Assembly (NCBI RefSeq): GCF_030272615.1
Contig: NC_081415.1
Coordinates: 191,484,270 to 191,548,269, forward strand
DNA length: 64,000 nt
DNA from: Cryptomeria japonica
Taxonomy: Eukaryota > Streptophyta > Pinopsida > Cupressales > Cupressaceae
Direction of reading: 5' to 3'
Shown: in pieces, positions 23,318 through 35,226 of the stretch
Layout: every line of letters begins with the position of its first letter
How positions within the stretch are numbered: the first letter of the stretch is position 1
The notes under the pieces: generated by a model
What the model was told of the DNA's origin: nothing
The model's database searches: none
Seen by the model: the letters and a program-made list of their open reading frames with translations, nothing else
Translations under genes and position numbers: made by a program

Positions 23318-24779
23318 AGGATACTTGTTCCAATAAGAGGAAGGAGATCCCCAACAGGGATATACACCTCCACAATCAATAAGATATCCTTAGAGAAGAT
23401 AGTACTTCACAAAAGGGAAAGTTTTAATCTTAAGAAGGAGAGATGTTTGAAATCATTCTTGCCCCCTTACATAGACAAGAGATGGTACAAAAATAGGTTA
23501 TTATGTTTCTTCCAAAGTATGATTGTACTTGAAAGTATACTATCATGAATGACAATGAGCTCCCAATAGGTAAGCTACTAATATCACATGGTAAAGAGAA
23601 ACATAACAACCACTAATGTTATTTAAATATATCACATATTTGATGAAGTGTAATTCCCACCAAAATACCCTTGAGAAACTAACTAACTAAAAAAGAAAAT
23701 AAAGATAAAAAATAAATGAAAGAACCAATATTATACTTACATAACTAACATAATCTCCAATAGAAGCATACATAAATTAATCATGAACATATCAACATAA
23801 ATACACAAGTGAAAATAAAATACATCACAAAGATTAACTTCCCCTAGGGTATTCCAATGTCATCACTTAACATAACAACATGATATTAACCACATCAAAT
23901 AATACTAATGCATATTTCCCTTTCATTTATCCTAACATTCATTCAACTAAGATCATAGGGAAGTAACTGTTTATCTACAACATATCAATTACATGTAATA
24001 TAACCCAATAACAATGCCCATTAACTATATTATAACTTAATCAAGCATATATCTATACTACTAATATGAAGGGTTCATTTTAATGCACCGAATCCAAATG
24101 TTCTTATTCAATAATCCTAACCATTGGATTTCCATAACTATTCTAAGCATATTATTTTCCCATTTCATAATAGAGATAACCACTTAGATCGTTACATAAA
24201 CACAACCCCTATTACAATGAATAAAAGTAACATCAATTACTCCAACAAGAAACATAATCTCTAATGACAAGGATCATCACCTATATACAATATATTCTAC
24301 AATAATGAGTCATAGTCTTAAGTACAAATATAATTATCCAAGGTACAAGATACAATGATATCTCCTAAATACAAGAAAAATGTGATAATCTTCTCCTAGA
24401 ACCAAGCTAAAGCTAAAGAGATAAAGAATCCTCAACCACACACATGAGCATCCAACAAAGAAAATCCCAATGGATGAAGGCATCAAACCACCCAACCATG
24501 TGGAACCAAAAAGGTCCACCCCTCATGCTTCGAAGAATGACATAAGATCCACACACACACTAAACCTAGGCTAACACCTAACAATCATGGAACATAAACA
24601 TAGACAACAACCACAATTGAAATCATGCCACAAGAACATAACCAAGTAAACAACATAAGGCTCAACCAAAAATCTTGAAGACACCAAAAGCGACCATCAA
24701 AACAAAGCCAAGGTACTAGTAAAAGGGAGGAGTATTGTCATGTGATATCACAACAAAAAGAAAAAGATTATCCTAGTAG
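23318..24779. other. AT-rich DNA with family D-like fragments at its left end
   Basis: From 23318 to about 23470, words such as GAGATCCCCAACAGGGATA resemble the repeated GATCCTCA-TAGGGAT words of the minus-strand family D internal region (15650-15850). Beyond that I see only AT-rich sequence without a coding frame. Confidence 0.4.
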
Positions 24780-26550
24780 TCTCTTTACTCTGACGCCTGT
24801 AATACTCATGTAGAATCATCTCAACCTTTGTGAGAATCAAGGGAGTTTGGTTGCCTATCCAAGGCCTTCCCAATCTCATCTTGAGCCTATGCTAGCACTC
24901 TAGGCCATGAGTGGGGCACCACAAATAATTTATTATCTTATTAATATGAAACCTACTACCCATCCCATCTAAATTAATTTATTTAAGATTATCACTTGTT
25001 TACAAAACAACTTCCAATGAGATCTCCTGGTGGTCTAGACCCCAACACCCATAACTAGAGATCTCTTGGTGACCCATCTCTCATGACCTTGACACTCACT
25101 TTGAAGTCACTCCCCCTATCATGTTCCTAAACTTAAGGGTATAACATAAACATACAAAAAAAGGATCCCAAAGAAGCACACAATATTCACATCCATCCAA
25201 GGATCTACATCCAAATTTGATCCATAATCATAATGGATTCCATATTTCCTATATTCCAACATCATATACATTATTCAAATCATAGTACCAATATTCTCAA
25301 CCATATGATTATCCAAAATAAGATTTCATCAGTAGATCACTATAGATCACCACAAGACATAACAACCTTTAGAAAATCGTAATACAACATAAATCCAACT
25401 CAAATATAAGTAAATTGGTATTGGGAATAACATAGGGATCCACAACAACTCGAAACAATCCTCTGGTCTCACTTAGGCCCAACAAAATCAACACAAAAAT
25501 GCTAAAATAGCATAATGATGCCTTTACAGACTTAACTAGTTCATATATAACTTCATGTCATCCATATAAAACTTCCTGTAGCCCATATATAACTTCATGT
25601 AGTGCATATATAACTTCTTGTAGCACATATATAAATTCATATAGCTCATATGTAACTTCTTGTAGTGCATATATAACTTCATGTAGCACATATATAACTT
25701 CTTGTAGCACATTTACTACATAGATTGGTGATTTTAATATCTATAACAATGCATGTAACATATTAAACAGTGCATATAGTACTCAAATTAGTGCATCTGT
25801 TAACTAGAGTAGTGCATTCATGACAAAGAGTTAAATATGACCCAGACACAAAATAGGATAAAATAATTAAGTCCAAAAATTAATTAAATGCAAATTACAT
25901 CATCTATAGAAGATCACAAGGGTGATAATCAACTCATATCAAGAGTACAATACAAACTAAAGGATCAATAAATCAGCTCAACACTGCATAGAGTCAGACA
26001 GTCCAACAAAACTTCATTCTTGACAAAATATAGAAAAACCAAACTCTCCAAAGAACAAATATTAAACCAACAAGACAAACTCTGAAAGAAATACATAACA
26101 ATAGAAGAATCAAGCTCCAATTTACTATCAAATCCAATAAAAGAAATAGAACCACAATAATTGTATAAAATATATGGACATTCTTTCACGCACAACATTC
26201 ATGATTTACCTCTTTCCACAAACACAACAAACAATATTTCTCAAACAATCTTTTTAAAAATGAAATGCATAGAAGGGATTCAATTCCACCAACTTGGAAA
26301 CAAAGAAATGGACAAGAGAAAAATTGCAGAAGAGACACAACCAAGCCAAATCCACAACTAGTCAATGCATTCACAACTACAAGAAAATCCAAATCCAAGC
26401 TCCAATCCTCACACAATCTCGAAAATCCAATCCAAACGAAAATCTCGGAAATGAAATAATTTTTCCAGCCCAAAAGAACCTCTCGAAAATCTCAAAATCC
26501 ATATTTAAAATTATCCAAATAAATCATACCTCATCATAGCCAAATAAAAA
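24780..26550 (-). repeat. Inverted partner of the repeat at 35227-37197
   Basis: The reverse complement of about 24785-25150 matches 36840-37170 (shared GTCTAGACCACCAGGA and AAACAAGTGATAAT). The part around 26190-26470 resembles 35395-35690 (AAAAAGATTGTTTG, and repeated GATTGG and TGGATT words). It is therefore a dispersed repeat, possibly LTR or untranslated sequence of a retroelement not otherwise represented here. No domain is encoded; minus-strand frames such as 26473-26186 are low-complexity Cys/Phe/Leu products. Confidence 0.5.
25542..25709 (-). repeat. 8 x 21-bp tandem repeat
   Basis: Eight head-to-tail units of exactly 21 bp, consensus CATATATAACTTCWTGTAGYR, start at 25542, 25563, 25584, 25605, 25626, 25647, 25668 and 25689. 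Several neighbours alternate between ATGTAG and TTGTAG forms, hinting at a 42-bp dimer. On the minus strand an ATG at 25714 opens a 58-codon frame made only of heptapeptide repeats like CYKKLYM, closed by TAG at the array edge. This is probably fortuitous because 21 is a multiple of three. Confidence 0.9.
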
Positions 26551-27129
26551 ATAATGAAAAATATAATAAAATTTACCAACCATCACAAAGATCAAGGTAA
26601 AATATTATAAAATAATATCAATCTCCAAATTACAACTTCCAAAGGCAGTAGTTAAAGAGGGTAGGTAAATAAATAGTAAAATAAATAGGTAAAACGATAA
26701 ATAATAAAAAATTAAAAATTAATAGCCATTAAATTGAATAGATTAAATGTCCAAATAATATAATTACCCAATTAAATATAGTCCCATAAAATAACATTAA
26801 TATTTTATAAACTCTCAATAGTTAAATATATTTAAATTAAGTACCAAAACCAACTATTAATTTAATTTAATGTTAATAAACTATATTAATCAATTAATTA
26901 ATAATTTATAACTACACAAATCATCCGATATAGGATTACAATATAATACCACATATACCTAGCAAGGAAACTCTAGCTATGACACCACACTAACAACGTA
27001 CCAACTAAGGGGTATGTGCACCAAGTTGTGGTACCAAAAGGGGGTCGTAAGATGCCACTTTTTTTTATAAAATCAACAACATCTGAACTTCACGGAAAAA
27101 TTGAACATTGATAGTTCTGATACTTAATA
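26551..27129. other. AT-rich DNA and truncated 5' untranslated remnant
   Basis: 26551-26990 is AT-rich with no gene. Around 27065-27130, on the minus strand, a degenerate primer-binding-like word (AGTATCAGAAC) follows the family C LTR. A short stretch that could be the start of a gag leader comes after it and then breaks off. Confidence 0.4.
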
Positions 27130-28638
27130 TAAGTACAGATCCAATAGCCAACAAGATGAGAGGCGGGGGGGGGGGTGAATCATACAAACTTAATCTTCCA
27201 TAACAACATCAGATTCAACCTCGGTAACATATACTTTTAGTAATATAACCAAAACTGTTAAACATGCAAACTCAAAAGCATATAAACATCATAAACCTCA
27301 TAACACCAGATTTAATGTGGAAACCCAAATAGGGAAAAACCACTGTGGAATTTCGGACCCACTAAGAAATATACTCTTCTAGAGTATGCTCGGTTAAAAG
27401 CAAATCCTGTTAAAGATTAGAAACACATTGCTAGATGTGACCCGGTTAAGGGATTTCCCACAGATCTGTTAGGATCTTCATCTTGTTAGAAGTGACCTTG
27501 TTAAAGGATTTCAAAAACTCAATCAAAATGTCACCTTGCTAGAGGGTTTTACAAATAATACTATTAAGTCCACTCGGTTAAGAGATTTTCTATCACTTTC
27601 ACAAAATAACAGTAATAAAAATCTATCTGCAACTTCACATCTAAAATACTAAAGTAGATTCTTATTTGTTCAATACAATCTAGACATAGAACTAATCTTG
27701 TCCATCTGTTGGGCTTCTATACTCTGTTATTCAAACAGGTCTTACAACTTCTGTGCTCGGTAATCACTATGTAGCATCCTTGTCCATACACTTGCCTACA
27801 TACATTGTTTATCAACAGTTCCCTATTTATAAACAATTAGCTAACTGCTTAATCTCCTTGATCACATTTCCCATGATCAATCATGGCCATCAGATCTTCA
27901 AACTTGTCCAAGTTCAATGCATCTTTCGATCTGAAAATGTTTTACCCCACCTAGGAACTTGCACATATTTCTTGGAACTTGTGCCAGGGTATTGCGGTTC
28001 AATCTACGTTGTAGATCTTCATGCCGACTTTTCTTTACCATAGATTCATTAACAAACTTCATGCACGGCATACCAATAATTTAATCAGTTCTAGCTCATC
28101 AGCTTTCTTCATTAAATAACGCATGTAACCATTTAATGCATTCTATTATAGCTCGTTTACAACTCGATAACAACTCAATAAATACTAAACTTTACTCGGT
28201 AGACATTCCACCTTCATTAACCGATAGCGATAACCTTAGGGTTTACTGACTAGGTTCTTTGCTTGATAACATAGTATAGTATTAACCTTACATTTTACAA
28301 CATATGTATGATGTCAAAACAATCTAAACATCATGATCTCATCATTGTCTGACTCGGTAATAGTTGCCCATTGAATACCTTATTCATCCCCTTATTCATC
28401 ATATTCTTTCCTGAGTCTTTTACCAACATCTTTATATTCTTCAAATCATACTTCCGAAGATATGGCAACATCATACTGAATTAGAAAATCAATTTCTTGA
28501 CATCAATGACAAAATAATAATATCAAGACAGTAAACATCCTTAATCAGTTATATCCATAATCATCAACAACCTTCTCAATATCCTTATTGAAATGCCAAC
28601 AATCTTTCATTGTCTGTTATAATGCTATATTGCCAACA
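27130..28638 (-). repeat. LTR of copia family C, minus strand
   Basis: On the minus strand it starts TGTTGGCAATATAGC at 28638 and aligns at high identity for about 1.16 kb with the plus-strand LTR at 62837-64000. It continues through a block of CTTTAAC-AGGT words, GTGGTTTTTCCC and a run of C near its end. Host-like sequence rather than a polypurine tract lies outside its start, so it is a 5' LTR whose element is lost, or a solo LTR. The left border is approximate. Confidence 0.75.
27824..27831 (-). promoter_or_regulatory. TATA box of family C LTR
   Basis: TATAAATA on the minus strand, matching the TATA box at 63642-63649 in the plus-strand copy. Confidence 0.55.
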
Positions 28639-28655
28639 AGTTACACTACAAATTT

Positions 28656-29652
28656 TGTTGGTATTTTGAATGTGTTGCATTGGTTTTGTCATTGATGTCA
28701 ACACTTGTTAACACTTGTCAACACTTATTAGCACTTGGAGATCTTTGATTATGTTCACCGACATATTCAGTGACTTATGCATAGTCACCGATATTTGGTT
28801 CACCGGTAGGTTATATTGTTCACCGGCACTTGGAATAACTGGAAGACTACTTGGTTATGTCGAAGACATTATTTGATCACTTGGTTTTGATGATCTGATT
28901 ATTGATCTATTTGGTTTTGCATATTTGTTGTTACCAAAAAATAGGTCTAGGTTATGCACTGACAAGCATATCTATTCTAGATCAGTATGACACGTTATGA
29001 AGATGATTGTAATATCTTTAGTAAACTGACCTACTCAATTGGTCTTGGGTTATGGTATAAATGCAAGATCCCATTTGTGAGATTGATATGAGATTTGGAA
29101 AAATGATTAAAATAAGGTATACATTCAAAGATAAGTAGAGCTATACATGCAGACATCATTCAAAATTGAAGGAAGGTTTGAAGAAGGCATATCAGAGCTA
29201 AAATGGTACTAAATCTAGCATATTAAGATGTTATTTTGAGCAGTACATTATCATTGGATTTGACCATCCAATTGTAGTCAGTGTGACTCCCATTTTGTGT
29301 TTGAGCAATGAGCTCTAGGTAGTTGGCCTTTCTGCATGTGTAGACTCCATATTGTACACACATACTATCTACAATAGTATCATCTAATTGTAGGTAAGGC
29401 TTCCCACTGTGGTTTTTCCTCTTAAAGGGTTTCCACATACAAATATATGTGTTATGTGTTGTGAATTTTATTGTCTTTTTGTTTCATGCATTAATCTTTA
29501 CCGGTATTGCAATTAACTGATAAAACTATCTACCGACATAAAGTTTGTTTCATCGGTATTAAGCATTAAGTTTTGGTTAAGTTAATTTTGGTTTGAATTT
29601 ATTGGACAACTGATTCACCTCCCCCCCTCTTAGTTGTCTCCAGGACCTAACA
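28656..29652 (+). repeat. 5' LTR of copia A
   Basis: It runs from TGTTGGTATTTTG to CTAACA just before the primer-binding site. It contains repeated TTCACCGGYA-like words at 28756-28835, a TATA box (TATAAATG, 29056-29063), the block GTGGTTTTTCC...GGGTTTCCACAT (29409-29437) and a C run before the end. Confidence 0.9.
29056..29063 (+). promoter_or_regulatory. Candidate TATA box in copia A 5' LTR
   Basis: TATAAATG, conserved at 34641-34648 in the 3' LTR. Confidence 0.5.
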
Positions 29653-29654
29653 AT

Positions 29655-29667
29655 TGGTATCAGAGCC
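29655..29667 (+). other. Primer-binding site of copia A
   Basis: TGGTATCAGAGCC, complementary to the initiator Met tRNA 3' end, lies two bases after the LTR end. Confidence 0.85.
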
Positions 29668-29709
29668 TGCTTCTCTTTTTGCAGAAGTTTAACAACTTGA
29701 GGAGATCCA

Positions 29710-32700
29710 ATGTCTTTTAACTATTTTAGGAAGGATAGTCGTAAACTTGATGGAACTAACTATGGTATATGGAAGATTAGGATGGAGACACATTTCAATT
29801 GCATTGGAAAGGACATATGGGATGTTACAAATAATGGTTATAATGCTCCTACTCAAGGTAAACCTAATCCACCAACCTTGGCTAAACATGAGGAAAATGA
29901 TTGCAAAGCAAGAGAAGCATTTTTTCGCACACTATCAAATTAGCAAATCATGGGATTATCAGATAGATCTACTGCTAAAGCTATTTGGGACAAATTGGAA
30001 ACATTGAATGAAGGAGATTCCACAGTAAAAATTGCAAAACTTGAATGCTTCTGGGTCAGGTATGAAAATCTGAAAATGGAAGAACATGAAAGAATTTCTT
30101 CTTTTATGGAAAGAGTAAATGAAATTGTTTTGGGTATACAATGTTGTGGAGGAACCTTAAGTGAAGATGAAATTGTTTCTAAATTTTTAAGAGCTTTGCC
30201 ACTGGCATATAAAATGAAAGTTATTGCTATATATGAATTGAGAACAATGCCTAATGCATCAGTATCTAGAGACACTTTGGTTGGAAAACTTTCAGCTTTT
30301 GAACTTGAGGAATTTGGTCTTGTTGCCACTATTAAGATAGACTTATCTTTCAAGGCATCATCATCATCTACAACATCATCATCATCATCATCTGAGGAAT
30401 CTGATTGGAAAGCCTTTTATGCAAAAGAACTTGAAGAAATCAGAAAGGAGAATGAAGAACTGGAAGAACTTGAAGCACTATTTGCAAAGAAAATGCCTAA
30501 AGGTCTAGTTGGAAGTAAGTATGAAGGTAAAGCACCATTTAAATGTTTTAACTACAATAAAGTTGGTCATATGGCTTCTAGGTGTCCTGATAGACATGCA
30601 ATATTGAAAGAAGAAGCTAAAAGAACATATAAGCCCAACTTTGAATATCAGAGATACAATTTTAAGAAGAATAGAGTTGATAGAGTCACTGATGACTTTG
30701 ATGAGGAACCGACAGACAATGGATGGGATTTTGTTGCTATAACAGAAGATCAACCGTCACCTACTGTTCAACCGATAGATTAGGCCCCGGTAGCTAAAAT
30801 TTAAGATAAGGATGAATGGATTATTGATTCCGGATGTCCACATCACATGACTGGTCATAAGAGTAAATTTTTAACCTTTCAAGATTACAATGGAGGTCTA
30901 GTGAGATTTGGAGATGATAAAGCTTGTTTGATCAAAGGAAAAGGAACTATATCTTTTGATGGTAAGCACAATACTGATAATGTTTACTATGTTAAAGGTT
31001 TGAAGCATAATCTTTTGAGTGTTGGTCAATTAGTTGAGAAGGGATTTCAGTTACAATTTAAGAACGATAAATACAAAATTTTAAACAAAACGGGTTTGGA
31101 AATTGCAACCGGTAATCAGACTAGACGCAATATCTTTCATTTAAATAACAATGAGAAAGCATGTTTGATTGCACATATTGATGAAAGTTGGTTATGGCAT
31201 AAGAGACTTTGTCATGTAAATTTTGATTGCATTGTGCAAATCAGTACAACTAAGGCAGTAAGAGATTTACCTAAGATTGTTAAACCTCACAATCTGGTAT
31301 GTAAAGAATGTCAATTTGGAAAGCAAGTTAGAGAAACTTTCAAGAGTATTCTAGAGAAATCTAACAATGTTCTTGATTTAATTCATGCTTATTTATGTGG
31401 TCCAGCAAGAACTAGAAGTATACAAGGAGATAGATACTTTATGCTAATCATTGATGACTATTCTAGAATGTGTTGGGTTACTTTTCTCAGGGAGAAATCT
31501 GAAGCATTTGGGAAATTTAAACTATTCAAGGTGATGGTAGAGAATGAAACTGGTAAGAAACTCAAATGTTTGTGATCAGATCAAGGAGGTGAATTCACAT
31601 CTAAGGAATTTAATACATTCTATTAAATGAATGAAATTAGAAGACAGTTATCAGCACCCCAAGCACCCTAGCAAAATGGAGTTGTAGAAAGGAAGAACAT
31701 AACTATTTTGGATGCAGCTAGAAGCATGATATCAGAAGAAAACCTACCTTACATGTATTGGAGAGAAGTAGTCAATACAATAGTTTATACATTCAATAGA
31801 GTTCACATCAAAGGTGAAACCAGTAAGACCCTTCATGAATTATAGTTTGGTAATACTCCTACTCTTAAATATTTTAAAATATTTGGAAGTAAATGCTACA
31901 TTAGAAGAGATGATTATATTGGCAAATTTGATCCTAGAAGTGATGAAGGAATATTTCTTGGTTATTCATCTAAGAGCAAGGCATGTATATGTTTTAACAA
32001 GAGATTACAGAAAATTGTTGAGAGTGCAAATGTGAAGATTGATGAACAGTTTAGAGGAAATTCAAGGTACATAGACTCTAAACCAGCAATAGAGATAATC
32101 ACAAATGAACCTACTATGAATACACCGGTATAGAATGGTGATCCAGTTACACCGACATCATCTAAGGATTCAACAGTCACTGAAGAACGACAGCAAGTAA
32201 AAACACTCCGGTATGTAAGATTGAATCATTCTGAAGATCAGATAATTGGAAAAAAAATATCAAGGAGTTATGACTAGAGGAAGATTGGAAAATGAAGAGG
32301 TATGTCTTATTTCTCAAATTGAACCTACATCAATTAATGAGGCATGTGAAGATAAATATTGGATTAAAGCTATGGAAGATGAATTAGAACAAATTGAAAG
32401 GCATAACACTTGGTCATTGATTCCCTGGCCTAAAGACAAAAATGTAATTGGAACTAAATGGGTTTTTAGAAATAAACTTAATGAAGATGGTAAGGTAATT
32501 AAAAACAAAGAAAGATTAGTGTGTAAGGGATATTCACAGAAAGAAGGAATTGATTATAATGAAACCATTGCACTGGTAGCTAGAATTGAGGCAGTGAGAC
32601 TATTATTGGCTTTAACAACTCACAAGAACTATAAAATATATCAAATGGATGTTAAATGTGTATTTCTGAATGGAGATCTTGAAGAAGAAGTTTACATTGA

Positions 32701-33830
32701 ACAACCTGATGGAATTTCTTTGACAAATGACAAAGATAGGGTTTGCAGGTTAAGGAAAGTTTTGTATGGATTAAAGTAGGCTCCTAGAGCTTAGTATGCT
32801 AGATTGGACAAATATCTTTTGAAGCTTAGTTACACTAAAGGTAATGCTAACAACAATCTATATTACAAAGTGACTAATGATGACATCTTGGTTATTGAAG
32901 TTTTTATTGATGACATAATCTTTGGAGGAAAAGATGGATTGTGTAAAGACTTTTCTAATAAGATGCAGGAAGAATTTGAAATGTCTATGATTGGGGAGAT
33001 AAAATTCTTTTTAGGATTGCAGATTTCACTAACTAATAAAGGTATATTCTTATGTCAATCTAAGTACTTAAAAGAGTTACTAAAGAAATCTGGCATGGAA
33101 AACTCTAAACCGGTAAGCACACCTATGACTACAACTGATAAATTATCATTGAAGGATGAATCAGCACCTGTTAATCCGACTAGATACAAGTCTATGATTG
33201 GAGGTTTAATGTATTTGACACAAACAAGACCTGATATTATGAATGTAGTATGTATTGACTCAAGATTTTAGAGTAATACTAAAGAAAATCATGAATCACC
33301 AATAAAAAGGATTTTCCGGTACCTACAAGGCACTACAAATCTTGGTTTATGATATCCTAGAGAAGAAAATTTTAATTTATGTGCATACACATGCTAGTTG
33401 GGTAGGAGATGTAGATGACAGGAAAATCACCACCAACAGACTAATCTCTTGGTTGAGTAAGAAACAAAGTTGAACATGTTTATCAACAACAGAATTAGAA
33501 TGTGTTGCAGCTGCAACTAATTGCACACAGGTATTATGGACCAAGTAAATATTGAAGGACATAAAGGTAAAATGAAAGGAACCTATAATCATTTACTATA
33601 ATAATTTGGTAGAAATTGATATATCTAAGAACTTGATATTTCACTCAAAGACTAAACATGTTTCTATCAAATTCAATTTTCTGAAAGAAAATGTTGAAGC
33701 AAAAGAAGTGAAATTGGTTTTTGTGAATACTAAAGAGTAGATTGCAGATATTTTTACTAAGCCTTTGCCTAAGGAAACATTTGAATATCTTAGAGAGTAA
33801 CTTGGAGTTCTACCCCCGCCGCTAGAGACT
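29710..33830 (+). pseudogene. Gag-pol polyprotein of copia A, decayed
   Basis: The reading starts at ATG 29710 (FRKDSRKLDGTNYGIW, a typical copia gag start). Gag continues to about 30780 with a zinc knuckle near 30541 in which the second Cys of CCHC is Tyr (CFNYNKVGH). Protease DSGCPHHMT follows at about 30824, then the integrase HHCC motif at about 31195-31320, integrase core to 31780, RT (FIDDIIFGG at about 32900) and a heavily damaged RNase H. The usual first catalytic Asp of integrase (HxDLxGP) is Tyr (HAYLCGP). In-frame stops occur at 29941, 30781, 31573 and several later points. A frameshift near 32250 lies in an A run, and more stops follow after 32777. It encodes no working product. 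Confidence 0.9.
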
Positions 33831-34189
33831 TAGATAGTTGATGTTTTGTCATCAACTGACATAATTAACAAAGAAATCTTTTATTTTGGCTTTGATGAGG
33901 AGAGATACTTCTCAATGGGAGTACTTGGATAAATTAGAGAATTGGTATTTTGTAATAAGTTCTATGAACTATTTGTATTTGAGTTTGTATTACTTTGGCA
34001 TTTGATGTCAAAGGGGGAGAGATATTATGGAAAAACACATCATCTTTTGAGAGATTATTCCTAGGGGAGAGATATTATGTATTTTGACTTCTGGTTAATG
34101 ATCTCTTTGGTAGATTGTTGGTTTTTGGTTTTTGGCATTTTTGTTTTGGCACTTCGATGGTTTTTCCATCTTGTGTTGCCATCAATGCC

Positions 34190-34200
34190 AAAGGGGAGAT
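34190..34200 (+). other. Polypurine tract of copia A
   Basis: AAAGGGGAGAT directly precedes the 3' LTR. A second similar tract (GTCAAAGGGGGAGAG) lies upstream at about 34006-34021. Confidence 0.75.
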
Positions 34201-35226
34201 TGTTGGTATTTTGGATGTGTTGCATTGATTTTGTCATTGATGTCAACACTTGTTAACACTTGTCAACACTTATCAGCACTTGGAGATCTTTGGTTATGTT
34301 CACCGGTATTTGGTTCACCGGCAGGTTATATTGTTCACCGACACTTGGAATGACTTGAAGAATACTTGGTTATGTCGAAGACATAATTTGATCGCTTGGT
34401 TTTGGTGATTTGATTATTGATCTATTCGGGCTTGCATATTTGCTATGACCGGCAAATAGGTCTAGGTTATGCACTGGCAAGCATATCTATTCGAAATCAG
34501 CACAACACATTATGAAGATGATTTGTTATTATTGTAAATGCATTGAGCTGACATAATCCATCGGACATTGATTCATTTGTAAATGATTTTATTGTAATAT
34601 CTTTAGTAAGCTGACCTACTCCATTGGTCTTAGGTTATGGTATAAATGCAAGATCTCACTTATGAGATTGATATGGGATTGGAAAAAGGATTGTAATAAG
34701 GTATATGTGAAAATAAGTAGAGCTATACACACAGACATCATTCAATATCTGAGCTAAATCTGAGCTAAATAGGTTTGAAGAAGGCATATCTGAGCTAAAT
34801 CAGTACTGAATCCAACATAGGAAGATGTTATTTTGAGCAGTACATCATCATTGGATTTAACCATCCAATTGCAGTCAGTGTGACTCCCATTTTGTGTTTG
34901 AGCAGTGAGCTCTAGGCAGTTGGCCTTTCTGCATGTGCAACTCCATATTGTACACACATATTATCTGCAGTAGTATCATCTGATTGTGGGTAAGGCTTCC
35001 CACCGTGGTTTTTCCCCTTACAGGGTTTCCATGTACAAATATATATGTTATGTATTGTGGATGTTATTGTCTTTTTGTTTCATGCGTTAATCTTTACTGA
35101 TACTGCAATTAACTAATAAAACTATCTACCGGCATAAGATTTGGTTAAGTTAATTTTGGTTTGAATTTATTGGACAACTGATTCACCCCCCCCCCCCCCC
35201 CTCTCAGTTGTCTCCATGACCTAACA
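34201..35226 (+). repeat. 3' LTR of copia A
   Basis: Aligned with the 5' LTR. It carries about 70 bp near 34515-34590 that the 5' LTR lacks and a C run of about 16 near its end. Confidence 0.9.

Larger units (their letters stand above)
28656..35226 (+). mobile_element. Ty1/copia retrotransposon A, complete but decayed
   Basis: LTRs at 28656-29652 and 34201-35226 enclose a primer-binding site, one gag-pol reading and a polypurine tract. Both LTRs start TGTTGGTATTTTG and end CTAACA. They differ by many substitutions and two large gaps (about 30 and 70 bp), so the insertion is old. No matching target duplication is visible (aattt on the left, gatta on the right), which suggests decay or recombination. 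Confidence 0.9.

Noticed and set aside
25542-25709. CRISPR-like array of regular repeats
   Set aside because: The units are contiguous, without spacers, in plant nuclear DNA; this is a simple tandem repeat.
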